Assembly (NCBI GenBank): GCA_032718475.1
Contig: JAUCBJ010003518.1
Span: forward strand, 1-43,852
Length of the DNA stretch: 43,852 nt
Source: Nemertoderma westbladi
Taxonomy: Eukaryota > Xenacoelomorpha > Nemertodermatida > Nemertodermatidae
Direction of reading: 5' to 3'
Below the pieces are notes generated by a model. The model did not search any database, was not told the DNA's origin, and saw only the letters and a list, made by a program, of their open reading frames with translations. Within the stretch, counting starts at the first letter, position 1, and each line of letters begins with the position of its first letter. Shown in pieces: positions 10,201-25,200 of this stretch. The position numbers and the translations under genes were made by a program.

Positions 10201-13200
10201 GGCCTATCGTACAAGTTAATTAATTACCAACTGGCCTATCGTACCTAGTTAAATAATTACCAACTGGCCTATCGTACAAGTTAATTAATTACCAACTGGC
10301 CTATCGTACAAGTTAATTAATTACCAACTGGCCTATCGTACAAGTTAATTAATTACCATCTGGCCTATCGTACCTAGTTAATTAATTACCAACTGGCCTA
10401 TCGTACCTGGTTAATTAATTACCAACTGGCCTATCGTACAAGTTAATTAATTACCAACTGGCCTATCGTACAAGTTAATTAATTACCAACTGGCCTATCG
10501 TACAAGTTAATTAATTACCAACTGGCCTATCGTACAAGTTAATTAATTACCATCTGGCCTATCGTACCTAGTTAATTAATTACCAACTGGCCTATCGTAC
10601 CTAGTTAATTAATTACCAACTGGCCTATCGTACAAGTTAATTAATTACCAACTGGCCTATCGTACAAGTTAATTAATTACCAACTGGCCTATCGTACAAG
10701 TTAATTAATTACCAACTGGCCTATCGTACAAGTTAATTAATTACCATCTGGCCTATCGTACCTAGTTAATTAATTACCAACTGGCCTATCGTACCTAGTT
10801 AAATAATTACCAACTGGCCTATCGTACCTAGTTAAATAATTACCAACTGGCCTATCGTACAAGTTAATTAATTACCAACTGGCCTATCGTACCTAGTTAA
10901 TTAATTACCAACTGGCCTATCGTACAAGTTAATTAATTACCAACTGGCCTATCGTACCTAGTTAATTAATTACCAACTGGCCTATCGTACAAGTTCATTA
11001 ATTACCAACTGGCCTATCGTACAAGTTAATTAATTACCAACTGGCATATCGTACCTAGTTAATTAATTACCAACTGGCCTATCGTACCTAGTTAATTAAT
11101 TACCAACTGGCCTATCGTACAAGTTAATTAATTACCAACTGGCCTATCGTACAAGTTAATTAATTACCAACTGGCCTATCGTACCTAGTTAATTAATTAC
11201 CAACTGGCCTATCGTACAAGTTAATTAATTACCAACTGGCCTATCGTACCTAGTTAATTAATTACCAACTGGCCTATCGTACCTAGTTAATTAATTACCA
11301 ACTGGCCTATCGTACAAGTTAATTAATTACCAACTGGCCTATCGTACCTAGTTAATTAATTACCAACTGGCCTATCGTACAAGTTAATTAATTACCAACT
11401 GGCCTATCGTACCTAGTTAATTAATTACCAACTGGCCTATCGTACAAGTTCATTAATTACCAACTGGCCTATCGTACAAGTTAATTAATTACCAACTGGC
11501 ATATCGTACCTAGTTAATTAATTACCAACTGGCCTATCGTACCTAGTTAATTAATTACCAACTGGCCTATCGTACAAGTTAATTAATTACCAACTGGCCT
11601 ATCGTACAAGTTAATTAATTACCAACTGGCCTATCGTACCTAGTTAATTAATTACCAACTGGCCTATCGTACAAGTTAATTAATTACCAACTGGCCTATC
11701 GTACAAGTTAATTAATTACCAACTGGCCTATCGTACCTAGTTAATTAATTACCAACTGGCCTATCGTACCTAGTTAATTAATTACCAACTGGCCTATCGT
11801 ACCTAGTTAATTAATTACCAACTGGCCTATCGTACAAGTTAATTAATTACCAACTGACCTATCGTACAAGTTAATTAATTACCAACTGGCCTATTTTAAC
11901 TGGCCTATCGTACCTAGTTAATTAATTACCAACTGGCCTATCGTACCTAGTTAATTAATTACCAACTGGCCTATCGTACAAGTTAATTAATTAATTACCA
12001 ACTGGCCTATCATACAAGTTAATTAATTACCAACTGGCCTATCGTACAAGTTAATTAATTAATTACCAACTGGCCTCTCTTACAAGTTAATTAATTACCA
12101 ACTGGCCTATCGTACCTAGTTAATTAATTACCAACTGGCCTATCGTACCTAGTTAATTAATTACCAACTTGCCTATCGTACAAGTTAATTAATTACCAAC
12201 TGGCCTATCGTACCTAGTTAATTAATTACCAACTGGCCTATCGTACAAGTTAATTAATTACCAACTGGCCTATCGTACAAGTTAATTAATTACCAACTGG
12301 CCTATCGTACAAGTTAATTAATTAATTACCAACTGGCCTATCATACAAGTTAATTAATTACCAACTGGCCTATCGTACAAGTTAATTAATTAATTACCAA
12401 CTGGCCTATCATACAAGTTAATTAATTACCAACTGGCCTATCGTACAAGTTAATTAATTACCAACTGGCCTATCGTACCTAGTTAATTAATTACCAACTG
12501 GCCTATCGTACAAGTTAATTAATTACCAACTGGCCTATCGTACAAGTTAATTAATTACCAACTGGCCTATCGTACAAGTTAATTAATTACCAACTGGCCT
12601 ATCGTACCTAGTTAATTAATTACCAACTGGCCTATCGTACAAGTTAATTAATTACCAACTGGCCTATCGTACCTAGTTAATTAATTACCAACTGGCCTAT
12701 CGTACCTAGTTAATTAATTACCAACTGGCATATCGTACAAGTTAATTAATTACCAACTGGCCTATCGTACAAGTTAATTAATTACCAACTGGCCTATCGT
12801 ACAAGTTAATTAATTACCAACTGGCCTATCGTACAAGTTAATTAATTACCAACTGGCCTATCGTACAAGTTAATTAATTACCAACTGGCGTATCGTACAA
12901 GTTAATTAATTACCAACTGGCCTATCGTACAAGTTAATTAATTAATTACCAACTGGCCTATCGTACAAGTTAATTAATTACCAACTGGCCTATCGTACCT
13001 AGTTAATTAATTACCAACTGGCCTATCGTACCTAGTTAATTAATTACCAACTGGCCTATCGTACAAGTTAATTAATTACCAACTGGCCTATCGTACCGAG
13101 TTAATTAATTACCAACTGGCCTATCGTACAAGTTAATTAATTACCAACTGGCCTATCGTACAAGTTAATTAATTACCAACTGGCCTATCGTACAAGTTAA

Positions 13201-16200
13201 TTAATTACCAACTGGCATATCGTACAAGTTAATTAATTACCAACTGACCTATCGTACAAGTTAATTAATTACCAACTGGCCTATCGTACAAGTTAATTAA
13301 TTACCAACTGGCCTATCGTACAAGTTAATTAATTACCAACTGGCCTATCGTACAAGTTAATTAATTACCAACTGGCCTATCGTACAAGTTAATTAATTAC
13401 CAACTGGCCTATCGTACAAGTTAATTAATTACCAACTGGCCTATCGTACCTAGTTAATTAATTACCAACTGGCCTATCGTACCTAGTTAATTAATTACCA
13501 ACTGGCCTATCGTACCTAGTTAATTAATTACCAACTGACCTATCGTACAAGTTAATTAATTACCAACTGGCCTATCGTACAAGTTAATTAATTACCAACT
13601 GGCCTATCGTACAAGTTAATTAATTACCAACTGGCCTATCGTACAAGTTAATTAATTACCAACTGGCCTATCGTACAAGTTAATTAATTACCAACTGGCC
13701 TATCGTACAAGTTAATTAATTACCAACTGGCCTATCGTACCTAGTTAATTAATTACCAACTGGCCTATCGTACAAGTTAATTAATTACCAACTGGCCTAT
13801 CGTACAAGTTAATTAATAACCAACTGGCCTATCGTACAAGTTAATTAATTACCAACTGGCCTATCGTACCTAGTTAATTAATTACTAACTGGCCTATCGT
13901 ACCTAGTTAATTAATTACCAACTGGCCTATCGTACAAGTTAATTAATTACCAACTGGCCTATCGTACAAGTTAATTAATTACCAACTGGCCTATCGTACC
14001 TAGTTAATTAATTACCAACTGGCCTATCGTACCTAGTTAATTAATTACCAACTGGCCTATCGTACAAGTTAATTAATTACCAACTGGCCTATCGTACAAG
14101 TTAATTAATTACCAACTGGCCTATCGTACCTAGTTAATTAATTACCAACTGGCATATCGTACAAGTTAATTAATTACCAACTGACCTATCGTACAAGTTA
14201 ATTAATTACCAACTGGCCTATCGTACAAGTTAATTAATTACCAACTGGCCTATCGTACAAGTTAATTAATTACCAACTGGCCTATCGTACCTAGTTAATT
14301 AATTACCAACTGGCCTATCGCACAAGTTAATTAATTACCAACTGGCCTATCGTACCTAGTTAATTAATTACCAACTGGCCTATCGTACCTAGTTAAATAA
14401 TTACCAACTGGCCTATCGTACAAGTTAATTAATTACCAACTGGCCTATCGTACAAGTTAATTAATTACCAACTGGCCTATCGTACAAGTTAATTAATTAC
14501 CATCTGGCCTATCGTACCTAGTTAATTAATTACCAACTGGCATATCGTACAAGTTAATTAATTACCAACTGACCTATCGTACAAGTTAATTAATTACCAA
14601 CTGGCCTATCGTACAAGTTAATTAATTACCAACTGGCCTATCGTACAAGTTAATTAATTACCAACTGGCCTATCGTACCTAGTTAATTAATTACCAACTG
14701 GCCTATCGTACCTAGTTAAATAATTACCAACTGGCCTATCGCACAAGTTAATTAATTACCAACTGGCCTATCGTACAAGTTAATTAATTACCAACTGGCC
14801 TATCGTACCTGGTTAAATAATTACCAACTGGCCTATCGTACAAGTTAATTAATTACCAACTGGCCTATCGTACAAGTTAATTAATTACCAACTGGCCTAT
14901 CGTACAAGTTAATTAATTACCATCTGGCCTATCGTACCTAGTTAATTAATTACCAACTGGCCTATCGTACCTGGTTAATTAATTACCAACTGGCCTATCG
15001 TACAAGTTAATTAATTACCAACTGGCCTATCGTACAAGTTAATTAATTACCAACTGGCCTATCGTACAAGTTAATTAATTACCAACTGGCCTATCGTACA
15101 AGTTAATTAATTACCATCTGGCCTACCGTACCTAGTTAATTAATTACCAACTGGCCTATCGTACCTAGTTAATTAATTACCAACTGGCCTATCGTACAAG
15201 TTAATTAATTACCAACTGGCCTATCGTACAAGTTAATTAATTACCAACTGGCCTATCGTACAAGTTAATTAATTACCAACTGGCCTATCGTACAAGTTAA
15301 TTAATTACCATCTGGCCTATCGTACCTAGTTAATTAATTACCAACTGGCCTATCGTACCTAGTTAAATAATTACCAACTGGCCTATCGTACCTAGTTAAA
15401 TAATTACCAACTGGCCTATCGTACAAGTTAATTAATTACCAACTGGCCTATCGTACCTAGTTAATTAATTACCAACTGGCCTATCGTACAAGTTAATTAA
15501 TTACCAACTGGCCTATCGTACCTAGTTAATTAATTACCAACTGGCCTATCGTACCTAGTTAAATAATTACCAACTGGCCTATCGTACAAGTTAATTAATT
15601 ACCAACTGGCCTATCGTACCTAGTTAATTAATTACCAACTGGCCTATCGTACAAGTTAATTAATTACCAACTGGCCTATCGTACCTAGTTAATTAATTAC
15701 CAACTGGCCTATCGTACAAGTTCATTAATTACCAACTGGCCTATCGTACAAGTTAATTAATTACCAACTGGCATATCGTACTTAGTTAATTAATTACCAA
15801 CTGGCCTATCGTACCTAGTTAATTAATTACCAACTGGCCTATCGTACAAGTTAATTAATTACCAACTGGCCTATCGTACAAGTTAATTAATTACCAACTG
15901 GCCTATCGTACAAGTTAATTAATTACCAACTGGCCTATCGTACCTAGTTAATTAATTACCAACTGGCCTATCGTACCTAGTTAATTAATTACCAACTGGC
16001 CTATCGTACCTAGTTAATTAATTACCAACTGGCCTATCGTACCTAGTTAATTAATTACCAACTGGCCTATCGTACAAGTTAATTAATTACCAACTGACCT
16101 ATCGTACAAGTTAATTAATTACCAACTGGCCTATCGTACCTAGTTAATTAATTACCAACTGGCCTATCGTACCTAGTTAATTAATTACCAACTGGCCTAT

Positions 16201-19200
16201 CGTACAAGTTAATTAATTAATTACCAACTGGCCTATCGCACAAGTTAATTAATTACCAACTGGCCTATCGTACAAGTTAATTAATTACCAACTGGCCTAT
16301 CGTACCTAGTTAAATAATTACCAACTGGCCTATCGTACAAGTTAATTAATTACCAACTGGCCTATCGTACAAGTTAATTAATTACCAACTGGCCTATCGT
16401 ACAAGTTAATTAATTACCATCTGGCCTATCGTACCTAGTTAATTAATTACCAACTGGCCTATCGTACCTGGTTAATTAATTACCAACTGGCCTATCGTAC
16501 AAGTTAATTAATTACCAACTGGCCTATCGTACAAGTTAATTAATTACCAACTGGCCTATCGTACAAGTTAATTAATTACCAACTGGCCTATCGTACAAGT
16601 TAATTAATTACCATCTGGCCTATCGTACCTAGTTAATTAATTACCAACTGGCCTATCGTACCTAGTTAATTAATTACCAACTGGCCTATCGTACAAGTTA
16701 ATTAATTACCAACTGGCCTATCGTACAAGTTAATTAATTACCAACTGGCCTATCGTACAAGTTAATTAATTACCAACTGGCCTATCGTACAAGTTAATTA
16801 ATTACCATCTGGCCTATCGTACCTAGTTAATTAATTACCAACTGGCCTATCGTACCTAGTTAAATAATTACCAACTGGCCTATCGTACCTAGTTAAATAA
16901 TTACCAACTGGCCTATCGTACAAGTTAATTAATTACCAACTGGCCTATCGTACCTAGTTAATTAATTACCAACTGGCCTATCGTACAAGTTAATTAATTA
17001 CCAACTGGCCTATCGTACCTAGTTAATTAATTACCAACTGGCCTATCGTACAAGATCATTAATTACCAACTGGCCTATCGTACAAGTTAATTAATTACCA
17101 ACTGGCATATCGTACCTAGTTAATTAATTACCAACTGGCCTATCGTACCTAGTTAATTAATTACCAACTGGCCTATCGTACAAGTTAATTAATTACCAAC
17201 TGGCCTATCGTACAAGTTAATTAATTACCAACTGGCCTATCGTACCTAGTTAATTAATTACCAACTGGTCTATCGTACAAGTTAATTAATTACCAACTGG
17301 CCTATCGTACCTAGTTAATTAATTACTAACTGGCCTATCGTACCTAGTTAATTAATTACCAACTGGCCTATCGTACAAGTTAATTAATTACCAACTGGCC
17401 TATCGTACAAGTTAATTAATTACCAACTGGCCTATCGTACCTAGTTAATTAATTACCAACTGGCCTATCGTACCTAGTTAATTAATTACCAACTGGCCTA
17501 TCGTACAAGTTAATTAATTACCAACTGGCCTATCGTACAAGTTAATTAATTACCAACTGGCCTATCGTACCTAGTTAATTAATTACCAACTGGCATATCG
17601 TACAAGTTAATTAATTACCAACTGACCTATCGTACAAGTTAATTAATTACCAACTGGCCTATCGTACAAGTTAATTAATTACCAACTGGCCTATCGTACA
17701 AGTTAATTAATTACCAACTGGCCTATCGTACCTAGTTAATTAATTACCAACTGGCCTATCGCACAAGTTAATTAATTACCAACTGGCCTATCGTACCTAG
17801 TTAATTAATTACCAACTGGCCTATCGTACCTAGTTAAATAATTACCAACTGGCCTATCGTACAAGTTAATTAATTACCAACTGGCCTATCGTACAAGTTA
17901 ATTAATTACCAACTGGCCTATCGTACAAGTTAATTAATTACCATCTGGCCTATCGTACCTAGTTAATTAATTACCAACTGGCATATCGTACAAGTTAATT
18001 AATTACCAACTGACCTATCGTACAAGTTAATTAATTACCAACTGGCCTATCGTACAAGTTAATTAATTACCAACTGGCCTATCGTACAAGTTAATTAATT
18101 ACCAACTGGCCTATCGTACCTAGTTAATTAATTACCAACTGGCCTATCGTACCTAGTTAAATAATTACCAACTGGCCTATCGCACAAGTTAATTAATTAC
18201 CAACTGGCCTATCGTACAAGTTAATTAATTACCAACTGGCCTATCGTACCTGGTTAAATAATTACCAACTGGCCTATCGTACAAGTTAATTAATTACCAA
18301 CTGGCCTATCGTACAAGTTAATTAATTACCAACTGGCCTATCGTACAAGTTAATTAATTACCATCTGGCCTATCGTACCTAGTTAATTAATTACCAACTG
18401 GCCTATCGTACCTGGTTAATTAATTACCAACTGGCCTATCGTACAAGTTAATTAATTACCAACTGGCCTATCGTACAAGTTAATTAATTACCAACTGGCC
18501 TATCGTACAAGTTAATTAATTACCAACTGGCCTATCGTACAAGTTAATTAATTACCATCTGGCCTACCGTACCTAGTTAATTAATTACCAACTGGCCTAT
18601 CGTACCTAGTTAATTAATTACCAACTGGCCTATCGTACAAGTTAATTAATTACCAACTGGCCTATCGTACAAGTTAATTAATTACCAACTGGCCTATCGT
18701 ACAAGTTAATTAATTACCAACTGGCCTATCGTACAAGTTAATTAATTACCATCTGGCCTATCGTACCTAGTTAATTAATTACCAACTGGCCTATCGTACC
18801 TAGTTAAATAATTACCAACTGGCCTATCGTACCTAGTTAAATAATTACCAACTGGCCTATCGTACAAGTTAATTAATTACCAACTGGCCTATCGTACCTA
18901 GTTAATTAATTACCAACTGGCCTATCGTACAAGTTAATTAATTACCAACTGGCCTATCGTACCTAGTTAATTAATTACCAACTGGCCTATCGTACCTAGT
19001 TAAATAATTACCAACTGGCCTATCGTACAAGTTAATTAATTACCAACTGGCCTATCGTACCTAGTTAATTAATTACCAACTGGCCTATCGTACAAGTTAA
19101 TTAATTACCAACTGGCCTATCGTACCTAGTTAATTAATTACCAACTGGCCTATCGTACAAGTTCATTAATTACCAACTGGCCTATCGTACAAGTTAATTA

Positions 19201-22200
19201 ATTACCAACTGGCATATCGTACTTAGTTAATTAATTACCAACTGGCCTATCGTACCTAGTTAATTAATTACCAACTGGCCTATCGTACAAGTTAATTAAT
19301 TACCAACTGGCCTATCGTACAAGTTAATTAATTACCAACTGGCCTATCGTACAAGTTAATTAATTACCAACTGGCCTATCGTACCTAGTTAATTAATTAC
19401 CAACTGGCCTATCGTACCTAGTTAATTAATTACCAACTGGCCTATCGTACCTAGTTAATTAATTACCAACTGGCCTATCGTACCTAGTTAATTAATTACC
19501 AACTGGCCTATCGTACAAGTTAATTAATTACCAACTGACCTATCGTACAAGTTAATTAATTACCAACTGGCCTATCGTACCTAGTTAATTAATTACCAAC
19601 TGGCCTATCGTACCTAGTTAATTAATTACCAACTGGCCTATCGTACAAGTTAATTAATTAATTACCAACTGGCCTATCGCACAAGTTAATTAATTACCAA
19701 CTGGCCTATCGTACAAGTTAATTAATTAACAACTGGCCTATCGTACCTAGTTAAATAATTACCAACTGGCCTATCGTACAAGTTAATTAATTACCAACTG
19801 GCCTATCGTACAAGTTAATTAATTACCAACTGGCCTATCGTACAAGTTAATTAATTACCATCTGGCCTATCGTACCTAGTTAATTAATTACCAACTGGCC
19901 TATCGTACCTGGTTAATTAATTACCAACTGGCCTATCGTACAAGTTAATTAATTACCAACTGGCCTATCGTACAAGTTAATTAATTACCAACTGGCCTAT
20001 CGTACAAGTTAATTAATTACCAACTGGCCTATCGTACAAGTTAATTAATTACCATCTGGCCTATCGTACCTAGTTAATTAATTACCAACTGGCCTATCGT
20101 ACCTAGTTAATTAATTACCAACTGGCCTATCGTACAAGTTAATTAATTACCAACTGGCCTATCGTACAAGTTAATTAATTACCAACTGGCCTATCGTACA
20201 AGTTAATTAATTACCAACTGGCCTATCGTACAAGTTAATTAATTACCATCTGGCCTATCGTACCTAGTTAATTAATTACCAACTGGCCTATCGTACCTAG
20301 TTAAATAATTACCAACTGGCCTATCGTACCTAGTTAAATAATTACCAACTGGCCTATCGTACAAGTTAATTAATTACCAACTGGCCTATCGTACCTAGTT
20401 AATTAATTACCAACTGGTCTATCGTACAAGTTAATTAATTACCAACTGGCCTATCGTACCTAGTTAATTAATTACCAACTGGCCTATCGTACAAGTTCAT
20501 TAATTACCAACTGGCCTATCGTACAAGTTAATTAATTACCAACTGGCATATCGTACCTAGTTAATTAATTACCAACTGGCCTATCGTACCTAGTTAATTA
20601 ATTACCAACTGGCCTATCGTACAAGTTAATTAATTACCAACTGGCCTATCGTACAAGTTAATTAATTACCAACTGGCCTATCGTACCTAGTTAATTAATT
20701 ACCAACTGGCCTATCGTACAAGTTAATTAATTACCAACTGGCCTATCGTACAAGTTAATTAATTACCAACTGGCCTATCGTACCTAGTTAATTAATTACC
20801 AACTGGCCTATCGTACCTAGTTAATTAATTACCAACTGGCCTATCGTACCTAGTTAATTAATTACCAACTGGCCTATCGTACAAGTTAATTAATTACCAA
20901 CTGACCTATCGTACAAGTTAATTAATTACCAACTGGCCTATTTTAACTGGCCTATCGTACCTAGTTAATTAATTACCAACTGGCCTATCGTACCTAGTTA
21001 ATTAATTACCAACTGGCCTATCATACAAGTTAATTAATTAATTACCAACTGGCCTATCATACAAGTTAATTAATTACCAACTGGCCTATCGTACAAGTTA
21101 ATTAATTAATTACCAACTGGCCTCTCTTACAAGTTAATTAATTACCAACTGGCCTATCGTACCTAGTTAATTAATTACCAACTGGCCTATCGTACCTAGT
21201 TAATTAATTACCAACTTGCCTATCGTACAAGTTAATTAATTACCAACTGGCCTATCGTACCTAGTTAATTAATTACCAACTGGCCTATCGTACAAGTTAA
21301 TTAATTACCAACTGGCCTATCGTACAAGTTAATTAATTACCAACTGGCCTATCGTACAAGTTAATTAATTAATTACCAACTGGCCTATCATACAAGTTAA
21401 TTAATTACCAACTGGCCTATCGTACAAGTTAATTAATTAATTACCAACTGGCCTATCATACAAGTTAATTAATTACCAACTGGCCTATCGTACAAGTTAA
21501 TTAATAACCAACTGGCCTATCGTACCTAGTTAATTAATTACCAACTGGCCTATCGTACAAGTTAATTAATTACCAACTGGCCTATCGTACAAGTTAATTA
21601 ATTACCAACTGGCCTATCGTACAAGTTAATTAATTACCAACTGGCCTATCGTACCTAGTTAATTAATTACCAACTGGCCTATCGTACAAGTTAATTAATT
21701 ACCAACTGGCCTATCGTACCTAGTTAATTAATTACCAACTGGCCTATCGTACCTAGTTAATTAATTACCAACTGGCCTATCGTACAAGTTAATTAATTAC
21801 CAACTGGCCTATCGTACAAGTTAATTAATTACCAACTGGCCTATCGTACAAGTTAATTAATTACCAACTGGCCTATCGTACAAGTTAATTAATTACCAAC
21901 TGGCCTATCGTACAAGTTAATTAATTACCAACTGGCGTATCGTACAAGTTAATTAATTACCAACTGGCCTATCGTACAAGTTAATTAATTAATTACCAAC
22001 TGGCCTATCGTACAAGTTAATTAATTACCAACTGGCCTATCGTACCTAGTTAATTAATTACCAACTGGCCTATCGTACCTAGTTAATTAATTACCAACTG
22101 GCCTATCGTACAAGTTAATTAATTACCAACTGGCCTATCGTACCGAGTTAATTAATTACCAACTGGCCTATCGTACAAGTTAATTAATTACCAACTGGCC

Positions 22201-25200
22201 TATCGTACAAGTTAATTAATTACCAACTGGCCTATCGTACAAGTTAATTAATTACCAACTGGCATATCGTACAAGTTAATTAATTACCAACTGACCTATC
22301 GTACAAGTTAATTAATTACCAACTGGCCTATCGTACAAGTTAATTAATTAACAACTGGCCTATCGTACAAGTTAATTAATTACCAACTGGCCTATCGTAC
22401 AAGTTAATTAATTACCAACTGGCCTATCGTACAAGTTAATTAATTACCAACTGGCCTATCGTACAAGTTAATTAATTACCAACTGGCCTATCGTACCTAG
22501 TTAATTAATTACCAACTGGCCTATCGTACCTAGTTAATTAATTACCAACTGGCCTATCGTACCTAGTTAATTAATTACAAACTGACCTATCGTACAAGTT
22601 AATTAATTACCAACTGGCCTATCGTACAAGTTAATTAATTACCAACTGGCCTATCGTACAAGTTAATTAATTACCAACTGGCCTATCGTACAAGTTAATT
22701 AATTACCAACTGGCCTATCGTACAAGTTAATTAATTACCAACTGGCCTATCGTACAAGTTAATTAATTACCAACTGGCCTATCGTACCTAGTTAATTAAT
22801 TACCAACTGGCCTATCGTACAAGTTAATTAATTACCAACTGGCCTATCGTACAAGTTAATTAATAACCAACTGGCCTATCGTACAAGTTAATTAATTACC
22901 AACTGGCCTATCGTACAAGTTAATTAATTACCAACTGGCCTATCGTACCTAGTTAATTAATTACCAACTGGCCTATCGTACAAGTTAATTAATTACCAAC
23001 TGGCCTATCGTACAAGTTAATTAATTACCAACTGGCCTATCGTACCTAGTTAATTAATTACCAACTGGCCTATTGTACAAGTTAATTAATTACCAACTGG
23101 CCTATCGTACAAGTTAATTAATTACCAACTGGCCTATCGTACAAGTTAATTAATTACCAACTGGCCTATCGTACCTAGTTAATTAATTACCAACTGGCCT
23201 ATCGTACCTAGTTAATTAATTACCAACTGGCCTATCGTACGTAGTTAATTAATTACCAACTGGCCTATCGTACAAGTTAATTAATTACCAACTGGCCTAT
23301 CGTACAAGTTAATTAATTACCAACTGGCCTATCGTACCTAGTTAATTAATTACCAACTGGCCTATCGTACAAGTTAATTAATTACCAACTGGCCTATCGT
23401 ACAAGTTAATTAATTACCAACTGGCCTATCGTACAAGTTAATTAATTACCAACTGGCCTATCGTACAAGTTAATTAATTACCAACTGGCCTATCGTACCT
23501 AGTTAATTAATTACCAACTGGCCTATCGTACCTAGTTAATTAATTACCAACTGACCTATCGTACAAGTTAATTAATTACCAACTGGCCTATCGTACAAGT
23601 TAATTAATTACCAACTGGCCTATCGTACAAGTTAATTAATTACCAACTGGCCTATCGTACAAGTTAATTAATTACCAAATGGCCTATCGTACCTAGTTAA
23701 TTAATTACCAACTGGCCTATCGTACCTAGTTAATTAATTACCAACTGGCCTATCGTACAAGTTAATTAATTACCAAATGGCCTATCGTACCTAGTTAATT
23801 AATTACCAACTGGCCTATCGTACCTAGTTAATTAATTACCAACTTGCCTATCGTACAAGTTAATTAATTACCAACTGGCCTATCGTACCTAGTTAATTAA
23901 TTACCAACTGGCCTATCGTACCTAGTTAATTAATTACCAACTGGCCTATCGTACAAGTTAATTAATTACCAACTGGCCTATCGTACAAGTTAATTAATTA
24001 CCAACTGGCCTATCGTACAAGTTAATTAATTACCAACTGGCCTATCGTACAAGTTAATTAATTACCAACTGGCCTATCGTACAAGTTAATTAATTACCAA
24101 CTGGCCTATCGTACAAGTTAATTAATTACCAACTGGCCTATCGTACCTAGTTAATTAATTACCAACTGGCCTATCGTACAAGTTAATTAATTACCAACTG
24201 GCCTATCGTACCTAGTTAATTAATTACCAACTGGCATATCGTACCTAGTTAATTAATTACCAACTGGCCTATCGTACAAGTTAATTAATTACCAACTGGC
24301 CTATCGTACCTAGTTAATTAATTACCAACTGGCATATCGTACCTAGTTAATTAATTACCAACTGGCCTATCGTACCTAGTTAATTAATTACTAACTGGCC
24401 TATCGTACCTAGTTAATTAATTACCAACTGGCCTATCGTACCTAGTTAAATAATTACCAACTGGCCTATCGTACAAGTTAATTAATTACCAAATGGCCTA
24501 TCGTACCTAGTTAATTAATTACCAACTTGCCTATCGTACAAGTTAATTAATTACCAACTGGCCTATCGTACCTAGTTAATTAATTACCAACTGGCCTATC
24601 GTACCTAGTTAATTAATTACCAACTGGCCTATCGTACAAGTTAATTAATTACCAACTGGCCTATCGTACAAGTTAATTAATTACCAACTGGCCTATCGTA
24701 CAAGTTAATTAATTACCAACTGGCCTATCGTACAAGTTAATTAATTACCAACTGGCCTATCGTACAAGTTAATTAATTACCAACTGGCCTATCGTACAAG
24801 TTAATTAATTACCAACTGGCCTATCGTACAAGTTAATTAATTACCAACTGGCCTATCGTACCTAGTTAATTAATTACCAACTGGCCTATCGTACAAGTTA
24901 ATTAATTACCAACTGGCCTATCGTACCTAGTTAATTAATTACCAACTGGCATATCGTACCTAGTTAATTAATTACCAACTGGCCTATCGTACAAGTTAAT
25001 TAATTACCAACTGGCCTATCGTACCTAGTTAATTAATTACCAACTGGCATATCGTACCTAGTTAATTAATTACCAACTGGCCTATCGTACCTAGTTAATT
25101 AATTACTAACTGGCCTATCGTACCTAGTTAATTAATTACCAACTGGCCTATCGTACCTAGTTAAATAATTACCAACTGGCCTATCGTACAAGTTAATTAA